Source of the DNA: Fusobacterium sp.
Lineage (GTDB): Bacteria > Fusobacteriota > Fusobacteriia > Fusobacteriales > Fusobacteriaceae
Reading direction: 5' to 3'
Assembly (NCBI GenBank): GCA_020024915.1
Contig: JAHHSZ010000002.1
Coordinates: 1-43,855, forward strand
DNA length: 43,855 nucleotides
The position numbers were made by a program, and so were the translations under genes. Within the stretch, counting starts at the first letter, position 1. The number at the start of each line of letters is the position of its first letter. Of this stretch, positions 8,768-16,169 are shown piece after piece. Under the pieces are notes generated by a model, which saw only the letters and a list, made by a program, of their open reading frames with translations, had not been told where the DNA came from and searched no databases.

Positions 8768-9686
8768 CTGGTACTTTTCCTCCGATTACTTTACTGTTCA
8801 CTTCATTTAAATTTTTAAAATACTTAATATACTCCTCTTGACAATCCAATATTGATGTATAATAGATATTTGCTCTTTTCAATATCTCATCTAAATTGCT
8901 TGTATCTACAGTTATATTGTTCTCTTTGATATTTTTTATAGTTTTTTCCCTATCCTTATATAATAGTACACTGCTCTCTCTAACTTTTTCTACTAATTTT
9001 TCTACTAACTTTGGATTTGAACTATATAACTCCTCTTTTACTATTAAAGTTGCTTGAGGATAACCTAAATCTGATTTCATTATATTTTTCCATTCATCAT
9101 TTAAACTGGCCACAACATTTGTAATCATACTCTTAGTTAAAATTTTGCTTAACATTGGTTCTGGAATAACTACTGTATCAATTTTTTTACTTAAAAACAA
9201 CATAGCCAATTCATTTCCATTGGCTAGATAATTTATCTCTAAGTCCTTACTACTTAATCCTTTAGCTTCTAAAATAGACTGAAATATTATATCTGGTGTC
9301 AATCCTTTTCCAAAAGTATATACCTTTTTTCCTTTTAAGTCATTTAATGAGGTAATGTTATCTCTACTTATTACATAGAATGATCCCCAACCTACTGTTC
9401 CCAAAATTTTATAATTTAAATTCTTATTATATAACTGAGCTGAAAAGTTTGAAGGAACTATTCCTATATCTCCCTCTCTTTTTAACATATCTACTACAAG
9501 GGCATCCGAGGCTTTCTCTACCTTGTAAGCTATTGTATCCTCATCTATATTTTTTACATTGGATATCATATTAGCTATAGACATAGCTGGCAATCCATCT
9601 GGAACTAAAAAATTTATATTTTGTGCATAAACACTTAAATTCATCAAACCTAATAAAAATATCTTTACTATCTTACTTTTTATCAT
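8745..9686 (-). CDS. ABC transporter substrate-binding protein (SsuA/NMT1-like)
   Basis: A 313-residue exported binding protein. The signal peptide is IVKIFLLGLMNLSVYA, with probable cleavage after VYA; there is no lipobox cysteine. The mature part follows the TauA/SsuA/NMT1 pattern: FLVPDGLPAMSIA, an IGIVPSNFSAQL segment, SLNDLKGKKVYTFGKGLTPD (anion or ligand-binding turn) and VVIPEPMLSKIL. This class II periplasmic fold binds nitrate, sulfonates, thiamine precursors and similar small molecules. It starts 3 bases after the first ATPase and overlaps the permease gene by 23 bases. The ligand is not predictable by eye. Confidence 0.85.
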   Translation of the reverse strand: MIKSKIVKIFLLGLMNLSVYAQNINFLVPDGLPAMSIANMISNVKNIDEDTIAYKVEKASDALVVDMLKREGDIGIVPSNFSAQLYNKNLNYKILGTVGWGSFYVISRDNITSLNDLKGKKVYTFGKGLTPDIIFQSILEAKGLSSKDLEINYLANGNELAMLFLSKKIDTVVIPEPMLSKILTKSMITNVVASLNDEWKNIMKSDLGYPQATLIVKEELYSSNPKLVEKLVEKVRESSVLLYKDREKTIKNIKENNITVDTSNLDEILKRANIYYTSILDCQEEYIKYFKNLNEVNSKVIGGKVPDEEIFTK

Positions 9687-9689
9687 CTA

Positions 9690-10373
9690 TTATCTCCCCT
9701 TGAAAAACTCTTGTGAATCACCAAAATAATAACTTCTATCTTTTTTATTTAGAAATAATAGTCTGTTAGCATACTGACATATCTCTTTTATATTGTGAGT
9801 TATAAATATAACTGTTAATTGATCTTCACTACATAAAGTTTTTATCATCTGATAAACGGCTAACTTATTCTTCATATCAAGTGTTGAACTAGGACTATCT
9901 ATTATCAATAGCTTAGGCTCTGTTATCAAGTGCTTTGCCAAGTTCATTCTCAACAATTGACCTTTATTTAATTTGTTAATCTTTTGATTTCTAATATCAT
10001 ATAAATCCAATCTTTTTAAAAGAGAGTCTACCTTGTCCCAATTCTCCTCTTTAAATAATTTTACTCTTTTTTTAGACAATAGTGCTACTGCCACTATTTC
10101 TCTTACCGTTCCTATAAAATTCTCTTTCTGTTGTGCTGAGTTTTGAGCAATATAACTGACCTCATCTTTTCCTATATTGTGGTACTGTATATCTCCACTT
10201 ATTCCTGAATTAATCAATCCTAAAATACTCTTTATCAAAGTACTTTTTCCAGAACCAGGCACTCCTCCTATAGCTAGATAATCGCCTTTTTCCACAACAA
10301 AAGAAAGATTTTCTAAAACACTTCTGTTCTTGTACAATAAGCAAAACTTTTCCACTGTTAAAATATTTTCCAT
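9690..10373 (-). CDS. ABC transporter ATPase with degenerate catalytic motifs (ZnuC-like size)
   Basis: A 227-residue ABC ATPase that opens the importer operon. Walker A GVPGSGKST (about 36-44) and the H-loop FITHN are intact. The Walker B region reads LLIIDSPSSTLD: the catalytic Glu after Asp is Ser. The signature reads LNKGQLLRMNLA instead of LSGGQ, with both the Ser and the first Gly changed. It should bind ATP but hydrolyse poorly. It is only distantly related to the second ATPase of the operon (7344-8021). It may form a heterodimer with that protein or have a regulatory role. RBS GGAGGTAG precedes the ATG. Confidence 0.85.
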   Translation of the reverse strand: MENILTVEKFCLLYKNRSVLENLSFVVEKGDYLAIGGVPGSGKSTLIKSILGLINSGISGDIQYHNIGKDEVSYIAQNSAQQKENFIGTVREIVAVALLSKKRVKLFKEENWDKVDSLLKRLDLYDIRNQKINKLNKGQLLRMNLAKHLITEPKLLIIDSPSSTLDMKNKLAVYQMIKTLCSEDQLTVIFITHNIKEICQYANRLLFLNKKDRSYYFGDSQEFFKGR

Positions 10374-10408
10374 CTAGCTACCTCCAATAAATATATATTC
10401 CATACTAC

Positions 10409-10437
10409 ATTATATCACGATCTAAAATTTAAGTAAA
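10409..10437 (-). promoter_or_regulatory. Promoter of the ABC import operon
   Basis: On the minus strand, TTTACT (10432-10437), a 17-bp spacer and TATAAT (10409-10414) preceded by TG at the extended -10 position. It lies 36 bp upstream of the first operon gene. Confidence 0.6.
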
Positions 10438-10458
10438 TTAAATAATATTTAACATAAA

Positions 10459-10504
10459 TAAAAAAACTACACTCTTTATCTCATCTTAGAATTTTGAGTG
10501 TAGT
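10459..10504 (-). terminator. Rho-independent terminator after the fumarase genes
   Basis: Minus-strand arms ACTACACTC and GAGTGTAGT are perfect over 9 bp and are followed by a run of seven T. It starts 13 bases after the stop of the fumarase beta gene. Confidence 0.88.
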
Positions 10505-10516
10505 CTGTCATTTGGT

Positions 10517-11074
10517 CTATTTATCTAATTTATTCCATTTAGCTTGTCCCTTTTGGTATAAATCCTCTCCATAGATATCATTTATAACTATTGCTGGAAA
10601 GTTCTCCACTTCCAATCTTCTAAGAGCTTCTGCTCCCAAATCTTCATAAGTTATTAATTCAGCTTTTTTTATAGATTTTGATATAAGTGCAGCAGCTCCA
10701 CCAACTGCAGCAAAATAAACTGCCTTTTCAGAAACAATAGCTTCTTTAACCTCTTTTGATCTAGCTCCTTTTCCTATCATTCCCTTTAATCCTACTTTAA
10801 TTAAATCTGGAGCATATGCATCCATTCTATAACTTGTAGTTGGTCCAGCACTTCCTATTGGTTTTCCTGGTTTTGCTGGTGTAGGTCCAACATAATAAAT
10901 CACTTGTCCTTTTATATCTATAGGTAACTCTTTTCCCTCTTCTAATAATTTAACAAGTCTTGCATGTGCAGCATCTCTTGCTGTATATATAACTCCTGTT
11001 ATCTTTACTGTATCACCAATTCTTAATTTAGCTATATCTTCTTCTTTTAAAGGTGTTGTAATATGGTATTCCAT
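10517..11074 (-). CDS. Class I fumarate hydratase, beta subunit
   Basis: A 185-residue subunit matching the C-terminal (beta) half of class I iron-sulfur fumarases and TtdB. Recognisable blocks are LRIGDTVKITGVIYTARDAAHARL, a YYVGPTPAKPGKPIGSAGPTTSYRMD loop (fumarase beta-domain signature, given here in part: PIGSAGPTTSYRMD), GLKGMIGKGA and a late FPAIVINDIYGEDLY. With the alpha subunit it interconverts fumarate and malate in the cytoplasm. The gap to the alpha gene is 25 bp, and a terminator follows. L(+)-tartrate dehydratase uses the same fold, but fumarase is the likelier role given the reductive metabolism implied by the window. Confidence 0.9.
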   Translation of the reverse strand: MEYHITTPLKEEDIAKLRIGDTVKITGVIYTARDAAHARLVKLLEEGKELPIDIKGQVIYYVGPTPAKPGKPIGSAGPTTSYRMDAYAPDLIKVGLKGMIGKGARSKEVKEAIVSEKAVYFAAVGGAAALISKSIKKAELITYEDLGAEALRRLEVENFPAIVINDIYGEDLYQKGQAKWNKLDK

Positions 11075-11099
11075 TAACTTCTCCTCCTCAAACCTTTAT

Positions 11100-11942
11100 T
11101 TATAATTCTATCTTTTTATGTCTAGCTGCATGACAATTTATATTGATTGCCACTGGTAAAGCAGCTATATGACAAGGATAAGTATTTACTTTTACAGCAA
11201 GAGCAGTAATCAACCCTCCCAATCCTAATGGTCCAACTCCTGTCTTATTTATTAATTCTAATAACTCTTTCTCTAATCTTCTTGCAATAGGATCTGGATT
11301 CACATCATTTATATCTCTTAAAATAGCTTCTTTAGCTAGAATAGCTGCTTTTTCGAAGTTTCCACCTATTCCTACTCCAACTATTATTGGTGGACAAGGA
11401 TTACCACCAGCATTTTTTACTGTCTCAACTACTAATTTTTTTACACCCTCTATTCCATCTGAAGGTTTTAACATTTTCAAAGTACTCATATTCTCAGATC
11501 CTCCACCTTTTGGAGCTACAACTATTTTAACTTTATCTGAGTTTGGAACAAGTTTTGTATGAATTATAGCTGGAGAGTTATCTTTAGTATTGACTCTATC
11601 TAAGGGATGTCTTACAACTGATTTTCTAAGATACCCTTTTTCATATCCTCTTCTAACTCCTTCATTTATAGCTTCATATATATCTCCCGGTATTTTTACC
11701 TCTGTTCCTATCTCTAAGAATATAACTACTATTCCTGTATCTTGGCACATAGGAACTTCCTCTCTCATAGCTATCTCATCATTCTCTATGATCTGCCCTA
11801 AAATATTTTTTCCTACTTCAGATTCCTCTTTCTCATAAGCATCTTTGATCTTATTTAGAATCTCCTTTCCAATAAAATAATTCCCTTCAATGCACATTCT
11901 TTCTACTTCATCAGTAACTCTTTTTAAATCTAATTCTTTCAT
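11100..11942 (-). CDS. Class I fumarate hydratase, alpha subunit
   Basis: A 280-residue subunit matching the N-terminal half of class I fumarase and TtdA. The three [4Fe-4S] cysteines are in place: MCQDTG (Cys66), GGNPCPP (Cys183) and TYPCHIA (Cys257). Other family blocks are RHPLDRVNTKDNSPA and APKGGGSENMS. The oxygen-labile cluster suits an anaerobe. It is the promoter-proximal gene of a two-gene operon. The 5' region holds the perfect palindrome TTAAAGTT-A-AACTTTAA at 11961-11977, between a possible TATGAT -10 box and the ATG. Confidence 0.9.
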   Translation of the reverse strand: MKELDLKRVTDEVERMCIEGNYFIGKEILNKIKDAYEKEESEVGKNILGQIIENDEIAMREEVPMCQDTGIVVIFLEIGTEVKIPGDIYEAINEGVRRGYEKGYLRKSVVRHPLDRVNTKDNSPAIIHTKLVPNSDKVKIVVAPKGGGSENMSTLKMLKPSDGIEGVKKLVVETVKNAGGNPCPPIIVGVGIGGNFEKAAILAKEAILRDINDVNPDPIARRLEKELLELINKTGVGPLGLGGLITALAVKVNTYPCHIAALPVAININCHAARHKKIEL

Positions 11943-11960
11943 TAGAAACCCGCCCTTCTT

Positions 11961-11977
11961 TTAAAGTTAAACTTTAA
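11961..11977. promoter_or_regulatory. Palindrome in the fumarase 5' leader
   Basis: TTAAAGTT-A-AACTTTAA is a perfect inverted repeat of two 8-bp arms around one base, 19 bp upstream of the fumarase alpha ATG. A possible -10 (TATGAT, minus strand) lies about 30 bp further upstream. It could be an operator, but its AT-richness makes chance plausible. Confidence 0.3.
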
Positions 11978-12089
11978 TTTTTTTGTAACGTTCTAACTTT
12001 ATCATACCATAAATTCCACATTTTTTGAATAGTTCATAGGATAGATTTTTAGTATCTACTTCTTGAGAAAAATATATTTAATTAATAAT

Positions 12090-12125
12090 AGAAAAAAGAG
12101 AGTACTCTCCAGAATACTCTCTTTT
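12090..12125 (-). terminator. Rho-independent terminator after the TetR gene
   Basis: Minus-strand arms AAAAGAGAGTATTC and GAGTACTCTCTTTT form a stem of more than 10 bp and run into a T-rich tract. It lies directly after the TetR stop codon. Confidence 0.8.
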
Positions 12126-12130
12126 CAAAT

Positions 12131-12703
12131 CTATTTCTTATAGTTTTCCAATCTTTGATATAGCATAGTTGCTGCCGATTCCATCAATCTAGTTTTTATA
12201 AACTCATCACTGATCTCAGCAAAATAATTGGTTGCTATCAGAGTTGCAAATCCATGAGCATACATCCAACAATCTAGATAGAGTTCTATTTTAAACTCTT
12301 CATCTAAATGGTCAAATCTGCCATCTTTCAATATCTCTTCCTTTATCAAATCTCTAAACTCTCTTATTACTTCATTTCTCTTTCCCAAGCTCTCTTTTAA
12401 AAATATAGCTCTAAATAACTCTTTTTCCTCTCTTGCAAATATACATATACCCATTCCAATATTTAAGAAGATCAAATCTGTTCTCTCTTTTTTCACATAT
12501 TCAAGAAAAAGTTGTTTTGCATTCTCTAAAAGCTCATGTTTTAATATATCCATTGAACTGTAAAAACTATATATTGGTGCTGGAGATGACTCCAACGATT
12601 TTGCAAGATTTCTAGCACTAATACCCTCTATCCCCTCAGCTTTAAATATCTCAAAGGCTTTATTATATACTTGTTCCTTTGTGAATATTGGTTTTTTTGG
12701 CAT
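12131..12703 (-). CDS. TetR/AcrR family transcriptional regulator
   Basis: A 190-residue regulator. Residues about 5-52 form the TetR DNA-binding domain (FTKEQVYNKAFEIFKAEGIEGISARNLAK in part, then SPAPIYSFYSSM as the recognition helix and following turn). The rest is an all-helical ligand and dimerisation domain ending in SAATMLYQRL. It follows the FadL-type porin gene by 30 bp on the same strand with a good RBS (AAAGGAGG), so it is probably cotranscribed with it and may control it in response to a fatty acid or other hydrophobic ligand; that link is inference. Confidence 0.88.
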   Translation of the reverse strand: MPKKPIFTKEQVYNKAFEIFKAEGIEGISARNLAKSLESSPAPIYSFYSSMDILKHELLENAKQLFLEYVKKERTDLIFLNIGMGICIFAREEKELFRAIFLKESLGKRNEVIREFRDLIKEEILKDGRFDHLDEEFKIELYLDCWMYAHGFATLIATNYFAEISDEFIKTRLMESAATMLYQRLENYKK

Positions 12704-12733
12704 TGTATCCTCCTTTAACTACATCTAAAACTA

Positions 12734-14107
12734 TTAGAATCTCTTAGTATAAGATACTCCCATAGCAGTTATACTCTTACTATATTCAGGATTTTTAACA
12801 TCTTTAAACTTTGGATTTGAATACTTTTGATTATAGTGTCCATCTTGAGAATCATAGATAAAATGTGCAACTGTGAATACCCACTCTGTTGTCTCATCTG
12901 GATTATATTTTAATCCTGTTCCTAACATTACAGAGTTTAATCCATACTCTACATCATCATAAGATGTCACCTTTGCTCCTGTATCAGCATAGTTTATACT
13001 TCCTAGTACTGCCCATTTAGGTGATAATCTATATTCAGTTCCTAGAGCTAACTCCCAACCGTTATCATATTCTGGATGTATCTCTTTAACTCCTAGCTTA
13101 CTTAATTTTGAACTTCCTTTTTTCACTCCACTATCCATCTTAGCATCTTTATTAAAGTAATAGTTTCCTGATAGAGCCACTGTCCAATCATCAGTTACTC
13201 TATATGACATACCTGCTGCTAAGATAGCTGGTAGATCTCTTCTTGACTTAGTTCCAATAGAGTATTCAGGATAAAAAGTTCCAAATCCCAATCCATTTAA
13301 AAATCCTAACATTGAATTTTTTGAATTTAATCCCTCTTCACTACCATGAGCCTTAAAGTTTAACTTAATTCTAGTGTCATATCTCATAGCTAGATTTAAT
13401 CTATCTGAAGCTTTATAGTTTAATCCTAACTGCCCTCCAAATCCCCAAGCAGTTCTTTTAGAATCCATATGAGCTGACCCCAATTGTCCCAATTTTGAAT
13501 CTACATAGATATCTCCTTTTAAAGTTCTACTTCCATAGATAGCTCTACCTGCTACTGATATTGATAGTTTTTCATCAACTTTAAATACCTTACCAAAAGT
13601 ATTTTGAATATATAGATTTGATCCCTCTACCTTAGATCTATCTGTATTTAATCCAATCTTAGTTAAATCTATACTCTTTGGATTATGAGCAAAAATACCA
13701 TTTAATATATCTGGAATTACAGCTGTACCAGCCACTCCATCCTTATACTTTAGGTCTCCACCTCCACCTAAAGCACCAAATGTCCAATATAGTGCTGAAT
13801 CATCTTCAACTTTATATAGTGCAAAGTTTGGTATAGGTTGAACTAATTGAGCCTTATACTCTTTTCCTCCATATGTCATCTTCTCATGTCCTAAAGCTAA
13901 CTGTCCACCTAATTGAACATAAGTTCCATTCTCTAAGTGAACTAATCCTGCTGGATTATAGTAAGCAGACGCTTTATTTATCATACCGTTTTGTGCTTGG
14001 TTTCCTAAATATTCTGGTGTATATGTTTGAATATGGTCAATAGAAGCTGCATAAGTTGCTGAACTTAATACTGTTGCTAAAGCCAATAGTCCTAATCTTT
14101 TTTTCAT
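12734..14107 (-). CDS. FadL/OmpP1-type outer membrane transport protein
   Basis: A 457-residue outer-membrane beta-barrel of the FadL (toluene_X/OmpP1) family, which moves long-chain fatty acids and other hydrophobic compounds across the outer membrane. The Sec signal peptide is MKKRLGLLALATVLSSATYA, cleaved before ASIDH. A plug-like N-terminal segment contains the family pattern KASAYYNPAGLV, and an alternating-residue barrel ends in a C-terminal aromatic residue (SYTKRF). The NPAGL block is diagnostic of FadL proteins. RBS AGGAGGAATC. TATA-rich sequence upstream (14115-14160) probably holds the promoter. The operon continues into the TetR gene. Confidence 0.9.
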   Translation of the reverse strand: MKKRLGLLALATVLSSATYAASIDHIQTYTPEYLGNQAQNGMINKASAYYNPAGLVHLENGTYVQLGGQLALGHEKMTYGGKEYKAQLVQPIPNFALYKVEDDSALYWTFGALGGGGDLKYKDGVAGTAVIPDILNGIFAHNPKSIDLTKIGLNTDRSKVEGSNLYIQNTFGKVFKVDEKLSISVAGRAIYGSRTLKGDIYVDSKLGQLGSAHMDSKRTAWGFGGQLGLNYKASDRLNLAMRYDTRIKLNFKAHGSEEGLNSKNSMLGFLNGLGFGTFYPEYSIGTKSRRDLPAILAAGMSYRVTDDWTVALSGNYYFNKDAKMDSGVKKGSSKLSKLGVKEIHPEYDNGWELALGTEYRLSPKWAVLGSINYADTGAKVTSYDDVEYGLNSVMLGTGLKYNPDETTEWVFTVAHFIYDSQDGHYNQKYSNPKFKDVKNPEYSKSITAMGVSYTKRF

Positions 14108-14188
14108 GATTCCTCCTAGAAATTATTTATAACATATGTAATATATCATCTGTAAGTTAATAATTAGTTAATTAAAAATTAATTTTTT

Positions 14189-16153
14189 TTAATCTTTTTT
14201 AATTTCTTGAGGAATTACTCCTAATTCATAAGCTTTTAATAGTTTTCTCAGATCATTTATTTGTGTTTGAAGTTCTCTTCCTATATCTGTATCTTTTACT
14301 CTTATTCTATTTACACTACTATCCTCTACAATCCTAGTGGAAGATATTATATCTCTTCCCTCACATATAGCCTTTTCAAGAGATTCAAATGGTTCATGCT
14401 CCACTATCTTCAACCCATATGAGTTGGAAATCAGTGTATATCCTGCTATTCCAGTCTCTTTTTGATAAGCTTTTGAAAATCCTCCATCTATTAAAAAAAG
14501 CTTTCCTTTTGCTTTTACTGGCTTCTCTCCCTTCAATGTCTTAACTGGGACATGTCCATTAATTATATGAGAAATATTAGGATTCAAGCCAAATTCACTC
14601 AAAATCTTCCTGCACACACTCTCCTCATTATATAGTTTATAGTATGGATTTTTATTTTCAATATGTGTTATCTTGTCATCAATAAAATATCTTTCAAAAG
14701 TTTTCATAGCATCTTTACCAAAAAGTGGTGAATCCTTTCCACACCAAAGATACCATAAAAAATCATTATATTTCTCTTGTTTATCTTTTCTACCCCTATA
14801 CAAATAAGCTTTTCTAACTATCTCCTCTATTTTATCTAGATACTCCTTCCCTTTTAGCTCTTCACCAAATACACATACCCTTTTCAACTCTCCAGACTCT
14901 GTCAAAGGTATACAACCATGATACAATAGATTAGAATTATGTTTTAAATACACACTTCCATTAGTAAAGAAAAAATCTATATGTCTTTGCAATTTTTCAC
15001 TATTAACAAAGTATTTCTCCAATTTTTCCATAACCTCTCTCTCCTCTTTAGTGAGAAGATATGGATTCTTTTTATCTATTGTTGGAAAATTACTATCATT
15101 TAGAGCATAACTCTTTCCGTCCAGCTTCACTGTTCCTAATTCATAATCTATTTTATCCAACAGTTGTCTTTTTTCCAATTCAAATTGAGGATTTCTTTTT
15201 GACATTTCCCCTTCTATCTTAAATTGAATAATTGTAATAGCCTTATGTATTTGTGCCATAAGCTGTGAACTTTTCTCTCCCTTTGGGATAAAGCTTTTAC
15301 AACTGTCACTACTGTAAGTATCAATAGCAAATGTAGCTAAAGGGAGAAGATTTATTCCATAAGCCTCCTCCAATATATCAGTATTGGAATATCTAGCACA
15401 AATCCTAATCACATTAGCTATGCAAGCAAGGTTTCCTAAACTTGCACCTATCCATAACATATCATGATTTCCCCATTGTACATCTGTATTATGGTGTTTT
15501 ATAAGTGTTTCCATTATTAAATGTGGACTGCTTCCTCTATCATAAATATCACCAATAATATGTAATTTATCTATCATCAATCTCTGAATTAGATCAGCTA
15601 TGGCTTTTATAAATTCCCTACCTCTACCTAGAGATATTACCGTATCTATAATATTTTCAACATACTCTTTTCTATTTGGAAGCTCTTTTCTCTCATAGAT
15701 AAGCTCCTGTAATATGTACTCAAAATCCTTTGGCATAGCCTTTCTTACCTTTGAGCTTGTATATTTTGACGCAGTTACACTACAAACTTCTAACATTCTA
15801 TATATAGTATCTTTTAACCATTTATCTGGATTTTTTTTATTTTTTAATATATATTCAACCTTTTCTCGTGGATAGTATATTGTACTAGCTAACTCCTTTT
15901 TCTCAAAATTATTCAGAGTATCTTGAAAAATATCATTAATTTTCTCTTTTATAGTTCCTGATCCATTTTTTAATACATGATTAAAAGCTGGATATTCTCC
16001 ATGAATATCTGTTAAAAAATGCTCTGTCCCCTTTGGCAAATTAAGTATCGCTTGTAAATTTATTATCTCAATTGTAGTTTCTGAAATATTTCTAAATTTA
16101 GAAGAAAGGAGCTTAAGGTATTTAAGCTCCTGAATATCATCATATTTTTTCAT
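14189..16153 (-). CDS. fbp: Fructose-1,6-bisphosphatase class III
   Basis: A 654-residue FBPase of the Firmicutes type (class III, YydE/Fbp), which hydrolyses fructose 1,6-bisphosphate in gluconeogenesis. It has calcineurin-like phosphoesterase motifs: FLTDIHGEYPAF (about 42-53), GDIYDRGSSPHL, VQWGNHDMLWIGA and IINGHVPVKTLKG, ending with LFLIDGGFSKAY. The length matches the B. subtilis enzyme (about 670). It is the third gene of the ccpN-like, ppdK, fbp operon, 16 bp after ppdK, which fits coordinated gluconeogenic control. No clear terminator is visible in the short AT-rich gap to fadL. Confidence 0.95.
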   Translation of the reverse strand: MKKYDDIQELKYLKLLSSKFRNISETTIEIINLQAILNLPKGTEHFLTDIHGEYPAFNHVLKNGSGTIKEKINDIFQDTLNNFEKKELASTIYYPREKVEYILKNKKNPDKWLKDTIYRMLEVCSVTASKYTSSKVRKAMPKDFEYILQELIYERKELPNRKEYVENIIDTVISLGRGREFIKAIADLIQRLMIDKLHIIGDIYDRGSSPHLIMETLIKHHNTDVQWGNHDMLWIGASLGNLACIANVIRICARYSNTDILEEAYGINLLPLATFAIDTYSSDSCKSFIPKGEKSSQLMAQIHKAITIIQFKIEGEMSKRNPQFELEKRQLLDKIDYELGTVKLDGKSYALNDSNFPTIDKKNPYLLTKEEREVMEKLEKYFVNSEKLQRHIDFFFTNGSVYLKHNSNLLYHGCIPLTESGELKRVCVFGEELKGKEYLDKIEEIVRKAYLYRGRKDKQEKYNDFLWYLWCGKDSPLFGKDAMKTFERYFIDDKITHIENKNPYYKLYNEESVCRKILSEFGLNPNISHIINGHVPVKTLKGEKPVKAKGKLFLIDGGFSKAYQKETGIAGYTLISNSYGLKIVEHEPFESLEKAICEGRDIISSTRIVEDSSVNRIRVKDTDIGRELQTQINDLRKLLKAYELGVIPQEIKKD

Positions 16154-16169
16154 AAATTACCCTCACAAT

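Noticed and set aside
10374..10460. Riboswitch (for example TPP) ahead of the ABC import operon
   Set aside because: The leader between the predicted start site and the ATG is only about 30 bases and shows no conserved aptamer motif.
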